Origin: Torreya grandis
Taxonomy: Eukaryota; Streptophyta; Pinopsida; Cupressales; Taxaceae
DNA: 64,000 bases
Direction: 5' to 3'
Assembly (NCBI GenBank): GCA_037957365.1
Contig: JARHVA010001923.1
Span: 519,001 to 583,000, forward strand
Positions 50,565-61,739 of this stretch are shown in pieces. The first letter of the stretch is position 1. Each line of letters starts with the position of its first letter. The notes under the pieces are model-generated. The model was given only the letters and a program-made list of their open reading frames with translations. It was not told the origin of the DNA and searched no databases. The translations under genes and the position numbers were made by a program.

Positions 50565-51444
50565 TTATTTATTATTGATCTAATAGGAAATTAGGAATAA
50601 TGACTGTATAATCACCCATGCCTATATTTGCTTGTTTTATATTCATGATCTTTAATCTTTATGATGCATGTAACTCTTTAAATCAATCTCCTTTGCCTTT
50701 AAACCCTAAGTGTGTTTTTGAGGGCTATAACTCTAAAAAAATAGAAAAGTGTAATGAGTTAATCTTACCCCAGTCACTCCCATTCGATGATTGTTGTTGT
50801 TGTTATGTTGTGGAGCCTATTTCCACACTACAATGTATTTCAAATATTGTATATTAAAATGTACTATACACTCTTTATGTACAAAAAAAATTTGACCCCC
50901 TTAATGGGGAACCATTATGGGTTGACTTAGCCCATGGTTTTGGTACCCATGCCCATGGTTTTGGTACCCATTATTTTGTAAAACTATTATGTTGGTTATT
51001 TATTGATGTATTATAGGTGGGCATATAGTAGGTAATACATTACATGTTAGAATAGTTTGAGAAGGTGAATAAAGTGTGTGAATTTAGGGGTGAATTCAAG
51101 AGAAAAAAATTTAGCATAGCTCTAAATAATATTTATGCATTGTAATTGTGAGAAGACAGATCTGAGAGTGGATTGTACTCTTGTTAGTTTGTAATAAAAT
51201 ATGAGCAAGTGTTTCTTGGTGGATGTATCCCACATTGGGTGAACCATGTTAAATCTTCTCTTCTTGTTGTGCAATTTTATTTCTATTCATATCTCTTCTT
51301 ATTACGATTCTATGAAATTATTCTACATTAATTTTTGTTTCATTCCTAATAATTGCCTAAATATTTGATAGTTTGAGGATTAAAATCAATCCACATAGTT
51401 CTCCCACTTAGTTTGATTGTGAAATTATGTTCCTTTGTTATATG
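50565..51444. other. spacer with a possible copia LTR end
   Basis: The frame 50618-50857 (MPIFACFIFMIFNLYDACNS) has no recognisable motif. A 21-bp unit is duplicated at 50930-50971. The stretch 51180-51330 (aataaaat, then gtgtttcttggtggatgtat and a pyrimidine-rich tail) resembles the R-U5 end of plant copia LTRs. The last 70 bp resemble 7180-7250. Confidence 0.4.
50930..50971. repeat. perfect 21-bp tandem duplication
   Basis: The 21-bp unit beginning gcccatgg and ending gtacccat occurs twice without change at 50930-50950 and 50951-50971. Confidence 0.95.
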
Positions 51445-52381
51445 TGTCAGGATCTTACTCCACCAATTAGAGCACATATGATTACCTCTTGTATTAGCAA
51501 CTAAACACAAAATTTAACCAGAATGATAAGTAACTAGAAATATGAAACAACACAAGAATATGAGAGACAATACACAATTGTATTAATAATCACTCAGAAG
51601 AAAATACAATAAAGAAGATGCCACTTCTTCTTCCACCTCAAAGGCTCGCCACACCTCAAGACCTTCTTCCCTCTCTCTCTCATAGTCCCAATGATCAACT
51701 CCAATATAGAATTGATGTTCACCTCCACCAGTCAGTAACACACTACCAGTACACCAAGCACACAACCGTACTCCAAGTAGATCTCCTGCTCTCTGCTGCT
51801 ACCCGCAAATCACTAGACCTTACTCACCATTGTAGATCTCCAAAAGAAGCCATGCACACCTGCTGACCAAGATCATACATACATGAAGAACCCTTATGAT
51901 TCTCCAAACCAGCACCCACACTTGGTACTATGGCACTAGGAGGAACACACCATTTCTCTCCTCTCTCTGAAGGAGCTTATATTGCTCTCTTACTCTCTAG
52001 CACTCTAGTTTACACTACAGCCCATGAGTCTATTATATAGATCTCATGCATACAATAATTAGACTATCTTAATTACAATAATTAGACACACAACTCAAGA
52101 CTATAATTAGCATTTAACATGTAAACTAACAGTCCAAAAATAGACTCTCCAGAATCAACATGCAAATTGCATGTTCATGCATAGGATGCCGACGTCAGCT
52201 CCTCCCTAACTGATGTCAGTCGACTGGTAAACAACGTCGGTTGCTTCTTCACTGCTATCTGACCGATGTTGGTTGATCAGACTGACGTTGATTGCCCTAC
52301 AACTCATTCTACAACTCTCCGCAACCTCCATAACTCCTCATGTTTGCATCTTGGTGAAGCTTTTAGCTCCACAACCTAACA
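51445..52381 (-). repeat. 3' LTR of the copia element
   Basis: 937 bp. Near its inner end it has an array of GACGTC-type palindrome variants (52189-52297). The minus-strand polypurine-like stretch ccaagtggaagat adjoins it at 52382-52394. Confidence 0.9.
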
Positions 52382-53353
52382 ATCTTCCACTTGGAGATAA
52401 ACAACTGCACCTATACCTATACCTGTACACCATCTAATTCATTCCCTGGCTTGTATCCTTCTTCAAGATCAATCCTGAAGACCAACCACCACAACCTGTG
52501 ATGCTACACATGTCATCCAAGTAACCTGTCACATTCAAACCTACAACTCAATGTAGTGAAGTCCTTGACCCTGCATAGCATGAATCCCTACTATTGATCC
52601 CTCTTAGATACCTGAGAATCCACTGAACTGCCCTCCAGTACTCCTTCTCTGAATTGGTTCCATACTTTCTGACAACTCCCACTGCTTGGGAAAACTCAGG
52701 TCTACACTAGACCTCATGTGATTTCAAACCCTGTTTTAAGCTAAGCTTGAACTTTCCATCCCTTGGTGTGCTTACCGATTCTGCATCTTGCATCTTGAAA
52801 CCCCACCAACACCATCTTCACATCAACTCCCACTGGAGACAAAATCTCCATGTCTCTTATGCCAAAGAATTTTGCTGCTCCCAAATTCTTCCTGACATAC
52901 CTCTGAACTAACCTTACCCTTAGCTCAACAAATCCCTGTATATACAAACCTGCTAGAAAATCACCCACATACAGTAACTAGATAATTTCACAACTCATCA
53001 TCCACCTGGTAAGACAAACACAATGGTTACACTGACATTGACTGAAGCCCTGCTTTGTCATCCACCTGTCAAAACCTGTACCACTGTCTTGCAGCTTCCT
53101 TAAGACCATATACCTTGGCCTTCCATCTCATGTGTCCATCCACTCTCTTCTCTAACTTGGGAATCCATCCATCTTCCAGTGTTTCCTTCCAGCTGACAAC
53201 TCCACCAACAAATACCTGTTTGGTTCTTCTCCAAGGACTCACACTCCTCATCCATGCCAAGCTCCCACTGTATCTAGATTCTACCTGCATTGCCTCTTCA
53301 CGTCTTCCTAGTTCTTGACCATCAATAAGCAATATAAAGAAGGTGAACAACAA
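52382..53353 (-). pseudogene. reverse transcriptase / RNase H remnant of the copia element
   Basis: The frame 53069-53353 ends with KAKVYGLKEAARQWYRF, the copia RT block usually written 'LYGLKQAPR.WY'. The frame 52741-52968 begins at the catalytic region: MGDFLAGLYIQGF corresponds to 'YVDDML..G', with the second Asp of the YVDD pair kept and the first replaced by Gly. It goes on with LRVRLVQRYVRKNLGAAKFF ('F.MKDLG...'). Downstream, 52600-52700 has weak matches to the RNase H lead-in ('P.KQHWEAVK'). These are fragments in several frames, not a working enzyme. The nucleotide order agrees with copia pol. Confidence 0.7.
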
Positions 53354-53429
53354 ATATGAGGTTCACTTACCCTTTCTGACCTCCATATGGGCATTTGAGA
53401 CTTGTTGACAGCTTGTTGTCTGCCCACCA

Positions 53430-53630
53430 TCCGTTTCAGTGACCGATCTCAGCCATCTCCCAGTCTGCATCCGACCGATGTCAGTTCCCTGCACTGACCC
53501 TGACTACCGACGTCATTTCCCTAGCCGATGCTGGTATCCCTTCTGCCTATGTTAGTTCCTATATGACTGACATCAATGTTCTTATTGCCAATGTCCATTA
53601 CTATCTGACTGATGCCGGTACGTATGTTCA
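53430..53630. repeat. ACCGACGTCGGT-type array inside the copia element
   Basis: About eight degenerate copies at 20-30 bp spacing (for example GACCGATGTCAGT near 53474, TACCGACGTCATT near 53506, GACTGACATCAAT near 53565, GACTGATGCCGGT near 53608). The array lies between the RT remnant and the pre-integrase frame, where integrase should be. Confidence 0.75.
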
Positions 53631-54007
53631 CCTGTGAGTGATAACTTTTTACCCGTGAGCTCTCCATGGATCAAAACCTTGTTCAAATTATCACAGCCCT
53701 GCTCAAAATAATTCAGTCTCCTCAGCTGATCTCTGTCTGTCATCTCCTCCATGAACACCAAGGCTTTCCAGTTCTTAAGTTTGTCAAAGACATCTGACCT
53801 CCACTTAAAAACTTGCATTCCCCTCCTACATATGTGACCAAGCCTACAAAGCCACATCTCTGCAACAGAAGGTGAATCAGTAATATAAGTAGATATATAA
53901 AGGATACCTAATTTCTTACCACCATCTAATTCAAGTGCATCTGCTATGAGAGTTACTGTGCATCTCCCATCACCCAAATTTCTTGAAGAAATTAGACTCA
54001 TCTCCAA
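53582..54007 (-). pseudogene. copia pre-integrase segment
   Basis: A 141-codon frame. Residues 1-45 (MEMSLISSRNLGDGRCTVTL, GGKKLGILYIS) and the block SVAEMWLCRLGHICRRGMQV match the GAG-pre-integrase region that leads to the integrase zinc finger ('LWH.RLGH.S..GM'). After about residue 75 the match is lost and the expected C-x2-C and DDE core are absent. The end of the frame runs into the palindromic array. A frameshift separates it from the protease frame at 54089. Confidence 0.7.
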
Positions 54008-54088
54008 GACTGGACCCTACATGACCTTCTTCAACACCTGTGTGTTACCCATCTGTAATTTCAGCTTCAATTCCCCTTTGTCAATAAT

Positions 54089-54388
54089 CTAACAAGGCTC
54101 ACCAACCCCTAAATAAATCTCTCCAAAGTCTCCAAAGACATACCCATGAAAAGATGCTCTATTTTGGGCTGCATGGAAAGAGGCAAAAGAATCTGTAAAC
54201 AAAGATTCTACTTTATCCAGAGCAACCTGTGCAACATCACCTGCAACATCTCCTTCTACATGCTGATCTTCTACAGACCAACAATCTCCTTTTTCCTGCT
54301 CTTTCTTTCCATCAATCATACCATTCATGCTATTCAGTTTCTCCATTCGTAGCTTACTTTCTTCTACCATTGCTATACTCCAACTCAA
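54089..54388 (-). pseudogene. copia gag start fused to protease remnant
   Basis: A 99-codon frame. Residues 6-20 (AMVEESKLRMEKLNSMN) look like the start of copia gag. Residues about 34-52 (GDCWSVEDQHVEGDVAGDVA) look like a decayed zinc knuckle whose Cys residues are mostly gone. Residues about 64-99 (LFTDSFASFHAAQ, HGYVFGDFGEIYLGVGEPC) are the protease active site and flap. The active site DSG reads DSF. Some 200 codons of gag capsid are missing between residues 20 and 30, a clear internal deletion. Confidence 0.75.
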
Positions 54389-54460
54389 TCTGAAACCCCT
54401 GAGAGTGACCTGTAATCAACAAACACTAACCAGATCTGAAACCACCTGTTAGTAACCCAA

Positions 54461-54478
54461 CCAAAAGCTCTGATACCA
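54461..54478 (-). other. primer-binding site, initiator tRNA-Met type
   Basis: On the minus strand two bases after the LTR: TGGTATCAGAGCTTTTGG. TGGTATCAGAGC is the standard iMet primer site of plant copia elements. Confidence 0.92.
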
Positions 54479-54480
54479 AC

Positions 54481-55402
54481 TGTCAGGATCTTGCTCCACC
54501 AATTAGAGCACATATGATTACCTCTTGTATTAGCAACTAAACACAGAATTTAACCAAAATGATAAGTAACTAGAAATATGAAACAACACAGGAATATGAG
54601 AGACAATACACAATTGTATTAATAATCACTCAGAAAAAAATACAATAAAGAAGATTCCACTTCTTCTTCCACCTCAAAGGCTCGCCACACCTCAAGACCT
54701 TCCCTCTCTCTCTCACAGTCCCAACAATCAACTCCAATATAGAATTGATGTTCACCTCCACCAGTCAGTAACACGCTGCTAGTACACCAAGCACACAACC
54801 GTACTCCAAGTAGATCTCCTACTCTTTGCTGCTACCTATAAATCACTAGAACTTACTCACCATTATAGATCTCCAAAAGAAGCCATGCACACCTACTGAC
54901 CAAGATCATACATACATGAAGAACCCTTCTGATTCTCCAAACCAACACCCACACTTGGTACTGTGGCACTAGGAGGAACACACCATTTCTCTCCTCTCTC
55001 TGAAGGAGCTTATTTTTCTCTCTTACTCTCTAGCACTCTAGTTTACAATACAGCCCATGAGTCTATTATATAGATCTCATGCATACAATAATTAGACTAT
55101 CTTAATTACAATAATTAGACACATAACTCAAGACTATAATTAGCCTTTAACATGCAAACTAACAGTCCAAAAATAGACTCTCCAAAATCAACATGCAAAT
55201 TGCATGTTCACGCACAGGCTGTCGACGTCGGCTCCTCCCTGACCGATGTCGACCGACTGTTAACCGATGTCAGTTGCTTCTTCACTGCTATCTGATTGAT
55301 GTCAGTTGATTAGACCAATGTCGGTTGCCCTGCAACTCTCTGCAACCTCCGTAACTCCTCTTGTTTGCATCCTGGTGAAGCTTTTAGCTCCACAACCTAA
55401 CA
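54481..55402 (-). repeat. 5' LTR of the copia element
   Basis: 922 bp, near-identical to 51445-52381. Palindrome variants at 55219-55330 include GTCGACGTCGGC near 55221 and GACCGATGTCGACC near 55241. Confidence 0.9.
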
Positions 55403-55949
55403 ATATGTATGAAACTAATGATTCATCTTTGATACTTGGCAATGTTTGCCTTGATTTGGATTTATTGTGTTTCAAACTCATCTTATGAATACTATAGTCA
55501 TAGGTATGTAATTTGGGAAGAAAAAGGTAGATTTCATAAATGTTCATTAATGTATAGATGTGAATTAAAATGATATGTTATCGACAAGAGATGCATTATA
55601 TAAATCATGGAAATTAGCCTTGTTTATCAAAAGGTGTAAGGGCTTAGGATTTAATGATGGTGACAATGGTGATGGCATCAATGATGACTAGAGAAAGAGT
55701 TTTAGGGAAAGGTAAGATGAAAAAATGATTTGGTTCATGTATTTAAGAAGAAGGGGCCAAGAAGTATAGGGTGAAAACTATAGGTTCTTCTCTTCCACAG
55801 AGTGTGAATATATTGGTTGATAACCTAGTTATTTTGGATTGATTAAATGTGGTGAAACCCTAACATCAATGCAGTTATTTTTTCAAGCATATTATCCTTA
55901 AAATAAACCCACTTTCCTTCCCTCTTCCTAAGCAATAGTTTGAATTGGT

Positions 55950-57490
55950 GTCAAAATTAAATAAGAATGAAATTTTTATAGGTGTTGTAGAGGGCATGGT
56001 GGCAATGGAAGAGTCATGTCTAGAGATTCAGAAAGGTTCCTTTGCATATTAGGTTTAATAATCTAATATTTTCTAGATGGATATTCCTATAAAGTGGGTG
56101 GAAGAGGTAGCAAAGTTATTTCTCTCTAAGAATGGGTTGGATTAGTTTGCCATGGATATGGAGCATTATTTCCTCATGGGTAGGTTTTGGGGTAAATAGC
56201 CCTTGACCTCATAATTGTGTGACTGTATGTAAAATACATGGAAAGACCTCAAACACCCATTAGTAACTTCTATCCAAAATGGTTTTTTCATCTTTTAGTT
56301 TTAGTATATCAAAGACTAAAATTTTATTTGGTTCTCATGGCCTTAGTTTTGTGGGAGATCATGACTAATTTTGCATCCCAAGAAGCCTTTATTCAATCTC
56401 TTTACATATGTTTTTGACTAAATCCCTATCTATATTTAGTTATATCATCTCCCTCTACTCTTAATAAACTCAGCTTCCATCAAGTTAATTTCTAATAAAG
56501 TGGGTTCCTTTGTGAATATTTAGTCAAATTGTGGGAATCAATCAAATTATTCTAGGATATACATTATTTTGGACTCTTCTAGCCCAGTTGTTAAATTTGT
56601 TTAGATTTCATCCAAGTATGGAAAGTGGATACAAAGAATGGAATTAAAAGGGTTTATTTCTAAATGCTTTTGGTGTAGTTTATTTAGGCATAAGGTTGTG
56701 ACATGTTCTACCTCCAGAACCCCTAGGTAGGGTTAGATCTTGTTTCAAAACTAGATCCTAAAATCATCTAACTCAAATCATATTGTTGACCTTATCTCAG
56801 AGCATGCCCCTAGTACTCATCTTATTGATCCTAGAGGTAATGAAAATAATTTCAATAACTCTTTAAATGAAGCACTAGTACTTTAACATGAGGATCCCGA
56901 GGAGCATATTTCAGCTTCAAAGTAGCTTTTAGATTCTTAAGCACATGCAATTTTAACAGGGACTGTGGAGTTGGTGGAAAATTTGGATCACCTTTCAAAT
57001 TATTCTAAGCTATATTTGGAAGAAAATTAATATCCTCAAATTGAATAACTAGCTTCCTTAACATCTCTCTATTTCTCAATAGAAATCTTTGTTGGCCAAA
57101 CCTAATTTTGGTTCTTCTAGGCATAGAATAAGGTAGACGGAATTAGAATGCTTGAAAATGGATGCTTTGAATGCTATTGATGGTCACCCTAGTGGACTAT
57201 GGAAGCCCTCCTTTCTATGAGGGTAAGGAGGGTGATATATTCCCATAGTTGAGATCTTCCTTATTGAGAATAGTTTCTATGGTTGTCATTGTTTTGGGGT
57301 GTTTTTGGTCTAGACCCTTAGTGTATCTATTATTTTTAGGTGGTTAGCTTCTTTGTATTTTTCTAAGATATCAGGTCTCTATAGTTCCTTATTGTATTTG
57401 TCTTTTTTATTGAGTCTTTATTCCTTTTGGGCTCTTTGTAAAGGGTGAGGGCCCCCTTTTAACCCTCAGTTACTAATCCCAAAAAATAGT
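55950..57490 (+). pseudogene. LINE ORF1-like (DUF4283 and zinc knuckle) remnant
   Basis: Plus-strand translation shows, with stops, peptides of the plant L1 ORF1/DUF4283 type: a block MDMEHYFLMGRFWGK at about 56150-56200 (compare 'YLLM..W...F.P'), then KVGSFVNI at about 56500 and ISSKYGKWIQRMELKGFISK at about 56605-56665. These lead directly into an intact C-x2-C-x4-H-x4-C zinc knuckle (CFWCSLFRHKVVTC, 56665-56706). No endonuclease or RT follows. The segment ends in a G/C-rich stretch and a short A run near 57480-57487. It could instead be a decayed DUF4283 gene. Confidence 0.5.
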
Positions 57491-57639
57491 GTATATATGT
57501 GTTCTAAATAAGTGCTAAGTCCATTTTGAATGAGACTTTTATTTATTTATATATGGATCCACTTGGGTAATTTCTCACACCATCGACATCTTATAAAAAT
57601 GGGATGACCTTAATGAGAGGTTTGATTTTAAAAATTATT

Positions 57640-57960
57640 TTTTGTTGTGAGCTTGTCAGTAGCAACCAAATCAGGTCAATAATAAGTGGTGATATCGATC
57701 ACATCTGGCAAACCTAGCATGTGTATAGGTGGACTAAACTGAGACTTTGTAGATGTATGTGTAGGATATTTAGTAGGTTTAAAATAGATTGTGATATTAA
57801 TGCAGGTGTGTAAAATGTATAATGGAGGGATTGACTCATAAGATACCATACAAGGGTGAGAAAATAGTGGATTAGGACCTTGTTTGAGTGCTCAAGTCAT
57901 GCATGGTAAATTTGTGCCAAGCTTATCATTGTTAAGTACCAAGGACCATATTTAGCATGT
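57640..57960. repeat. dispersed repeat, second copy of 6079-6385
   Basis: Same orientation as 6079-6385. Upstream and downstream flanks do not match, so the repeat is bounded or the rest has decayed. Confidence 0.6.
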
Positions 57961-58141
57961 ACACATGTACATTCATTGCACACATAAAAATTCAAAACCT
58001 AATAATAGTTAAATAACATACCCCATAAAAATATCCATAATCACATAGGGTATACATAAAAGAAATAAATAATCTCAACACTCCAAAATCCATCACATGA
58101 TATAGGAAATCATTTTGATAAATAATAATACATCCATAATA

Positions 58142-58297
58142 CCAATATACTAAATCAAATGATGTAACATGCTAGTTAAACTTATAAATCATCATAGTGT
58201 CCATGTACCAAATCAAATGTTGTAAATATGTTAGCCCAACTAGTCAAACATCATAGTGTCCATATACTAAATCAAATGATGTACATATGCTAGTATA
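58142..58297. repeat. 59-bp tandem repeat, 2.6 copies
   Basis: 58142-58200, 58201-58259 and a partial copy 58260-58297 share cca.ta.(c/t)aaatcaaatg.tgta.atat and end in catcatagtgt. Confidence 0.9.
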
Positions 58298-60117
58298 TAA
58301 TAGTAATGACATTATGTGCATCAAGGTCAATGGATCATAATTCCATCTCATAATGTGAGAATAGTGTATATAAAATATAATAAAGGTAAAAATTAGGCCT
58401 CATAATGTGTCGAGTTTAATTGTGTCATGGTGTGACCACTAGGCATCCTCTAATCTAAGTGATTATAATTTCATCAACACATTATGTATCTTCTACACAT
58501 GTATAGTTTCTTGCATCACATTAAACTAGGATAAAATTAAAGTTTTTGCTAGAAAAATATGTATTAAGTATCAAATTATGTAGCTATAAATATTTAAAAA
58601 GTCATTTTTTGTTATCAAATCAATATCATATAGTTTCAAACAAAAAATTGCAATTCTAACCAAGACCATACAAACTCATTTAAGGACAGTAAAAATTAAT
58701 GTAATCATGATTAGGGATATCAAGTAAGAAATGCCTTACACCATGCATTCCTCAAAATACACAAGAGAAAATTACAATGAAATGCAACAAAAATAATTTA
58801 GATCTATAATATATTTCAATCAAAGGAAATATAGCATGCATAATGACAACAATGACACTATAATCTAACTATGAGATGTGTTATAACATCAAATCAGTAT
58901 ATTCAGCGTTATTAACTCATTATCTCTATAATTATTCTCAAGAGTATCCTTTTATGTTTTCCCCAAAATAAGTCCCTTGGCACAAGTTCAAGGGCATGCT
59001 TATATAGACACAATACCCACCTACTTACATCAAGTGATTTTACCCCATTAATAGCATTAGCACACCTTATTATGCCACAAACATTAAATGAATTAATATT
59101 TCCAAGGCATGTAGCTTGACACATCACAAAATAGATGGTGGACATTATTAAATGAATCCTTATCAACTCCCATGAATTTTAGGATCAAATATACAAATAG
59201 TCAGCAATGGTCCCTTCAATAATACATCATAAATACATATAAATTCATACCACATGGCAGGACTTTAAAGTCAACAATTACTGTGAAACCTCTATGTTAG
59301 ACTCTTATGTCTTCTCAAGAATGATATATAACTTTACCACAATCTCTTTGAATGATCTAAAACTTCAATCATGTATTATATAATGAATATACAATTACCT
59401 TAAGAAATCTCACCTACTCATATGTCATAATGGTGAAGCATCAGCTCAACCAAATACCCTATTCCAAGATATGTCATAAAATGATGAAAACATACCATAA
59501 ATCTTTGCATTGTTACATTGTAATGATACACTAACCCAACATATTCCACAAAGCTTCACAAACTTACTTAGGATAATAAATAGATAAAAATGTGAAATAA
59601 AAGATACACAAAACATTACAAACACAAGTGTGCTCTCAAAAACACAAACCTACACTAAACACAGGCACACACCAAGATAACACAATGACAGTTTGTGCAA
59701 CACAAAATACTTGTGAAAACTTACAACAATACATATGCATAGTAAGAAACCTTGTTAAATTCCTAAATTAAAATATTTTTGGATGCAATATTGCTCATAA
59801 ACCTTTATGCTCTTGCATCATAACCCTGTTCATGTGACTTTTAAGAACCCTACTAATGATATTATTTGTTGTATAGCTTCTAATGTGTTAATCCATGTCA
59901 CATATTCTATGTCTTGGCCTTTCCATTTTACCATATATTTTGTATTTTCTTTCATTCTTATATTTTTTATAAATCATATGTCAAACACTTATTCTATTTC
60001 TTCATGCTCTTTTTTAAGCATCTGAAATCTATAATATGTTTCTTCAAAATTTGCACTTGCATTCTCACTATTTTGTCCTTCATAATACGAATACCAATCA
60101 ATCACATTAAAAATAGT

Positions 60118-60119
<2 letters not shown>

Positions 60120-60200
<81 letters not shown>
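60120..60200. repeat. TA dinucleotide microsatellite, 40 units
   Basis: Pure (TA) from 60121 to 60200, just downstream of the integrase remnant. The frame of Ile-Tyr repeats across it is not a gene. Confidence 0.98.
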
Positions 60201-60205
<5 letters not shown>

Positions 60206-60219
60206 AAGTAACTCTTTAG

Positions 60220-61250
60220 ATTTCACAAAATTCTACACTAACCAATATTTTTCCATTTCAACTTATCATATACCCCTTTTGGAATTCTCTCTTTTCTCAA
60301 ATATGTTAGGACTAAGTCTCACACTTGATATTCAAATTTTGGTCTATTGTAATCTACACATTTTTTATACTATGTTGTATTCCTTCCAACTATTTTTAAA
60401 CTTGTTTACATATTTCTCACATATGCTTTGTGAAATATTATGCTTCAACACTTCTCTTTTGCTCATTTGTCATGTCTCATATTTCCGTAACTCCTCTTGG
60501 ACTTGAACCATAAACAATTTGGAATGGTGTTTTTCTTTTACTTATATTCAAAAAATGTTAATAATCAAATTTATCTTACACCATAACATTATCCCATGTC
60601 CTTGATTTATCTTCAACTAAATATCTCAAAAGATTACCCAAACTCCTGTTGACTACCTTTGTTTGTCCTTATGTTTGAGGATGGTATGATGAGTTAAATC
60701 TTAGTCTAGTATTCAAATTATTCCAAAATGTCTTCCATAAATTTCCAACAAATTTTGCATCTTTTTCTAATACTATACTATGCAATGAACCATGAAGTCT
60801 TACAAATTATCTGAAAAATAAATTAGCAATGTTTGTTGCATGACTAGTCTTTCGACATGCTAAAAAATGTGTCATCTTTGAAAATATATCAACTATCACA
60901 AATACTTAATCATATCCTTTTATGTGTTCTTTGTAAACATAAAACAAAATCCATACTTATATCTTCTCATAGTTTCTTCGGAATAGGCAATGGTTGATAC
61001 AACCCTATATTCTGACTTCTCCCTTTCACTAGTTAGAAAACTCTACACTCTTGATTAAATTTTCACACATCCACACTCATACATGGCCAAAAAATAATTT
61101 TATGCCATTTTTTCTAACTTTTTATCAAAACTAAAATGACCTATTAATCCTCCACTATGATTTTCTTTGATCAAACTCTTTTGCATTAAACCTCTCAATA
61201 TGCATAATTACTTGCTTTCAAATAAAAAACCTTTCTAAATAAAATATTCT
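60220..61250 (-). pseudogene. integrase remnant of the chromovirus-like element
   Basis: At about 60560-60910 (minus) the core domain reads [20 protein letters not shown] (first catalytic Asp), LEKDAKFVGNLWKTFW (second Asp), SSYHPQT, stop, GQTKVVNRSLGNLLRYLVED. In the family the last block reads GQTE-VVNR with the catalytic Glu, here Lys. The N-terminal HHCC zinc region is not clear. Stops occur in each block. Confidence 0.75.
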
Positions 61251-61439
61251 AATCATGGTGTTCTATATTTAATCATTGGTTCTCTACATGATTTCCATGC
61301 TTCTTGAAAATATTCATCCCTTTCATACTTTTCTTTCATAATATCAAATCCTATAACTTCTAGTCTTAATTCTTTTAACAAAATAATTCTTCTACTCCAT
61401 GCATCAACAACTATGTTAGACTTTCCACTTTGTGTTTCA

Positions 61440-61692
61440 AAAAAATTGAGTAACTCTATAAGAATTCATCTCACTTCATATGTTTTTTTATGATCAAATT
61501 ATGTTAACTATTAATTAATTTTAATGTTTGATGATTTGTATACAGTTTAAATTCATTTGGCAACAAATGATGTCTCCATTTCTTTAGCGCTTGCACAATT
61601 ACATAGAAATCTTGATCATATACTAAATATTTACACGTTGCATCATTTAATTCTTTACTAAATGTAAAATGGGTTTTCCTTATTGACTCCAA
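61440..61692 (-). pseudogene. RNase H remnant of the chromovirus-like element
   Basis: The 62-codon frame 61504-61692 reads ESIRKTHFTFSKELNDATCK, YLVYDQDFYVIVQALKKWRH and LLPNEFKLYTNHQTLKLINS. The last Asp (YTDH in the family) is changed to Asn. This is the classical Ty3 RNase H placed directly after RT. Confidence 0.85.
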
Positions 61693-61739
61693 ATTGCTCG
61701 TATTGTAGTATTACTCACATCATAATCTACTTGCAAACC

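Larger units (their letters stand above)
51445..55402 (-). mobile_element. Ty1/copia retrotransposon, internally deleted, with target duplication
   Basis: 3.96 kb bounded by LTRs 51445-52381 and 54481-55402, each TGTCAGGATC..CCTAACA on the plus strand. A perfect 5-bp duplication ATATG lies at 51440-51444 and 55403-55407. Minus-strand order after the iMet primer site is: gag start fused to a zinc-knuckle remnant and protease, the pre-integrase segment, then RT and RNase H remnants, then the polypurine tract. Most of gag and the integrase core are missing. The LTRs look about 95% identical by eye, so this is one of the youngest insertions here. Confidence 0.9.
57490..59790. other. AT-rich stretch with repeats, no gene seen
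   Basis: Holds the dispersed repeat at 57640-57960 and a 59-bp tandem repeat at 58142-58297. The minus frame 58912-59166 (MIRIHLIMSTIYFVMCQATC) has no motif I recognise. Confidence 0.4.

Noticed and set aside
53055..53318. Plus-strand frame of 87 codons
   Set aside because: Antisense shadow of the copia RT remnant at 53069-53353.
60117..60506. 129-codon frame beginning with Ile-Tyr repeats
   Set aside because: The start is the TA microsatellite and the rest is antisense to the integrase remnant.
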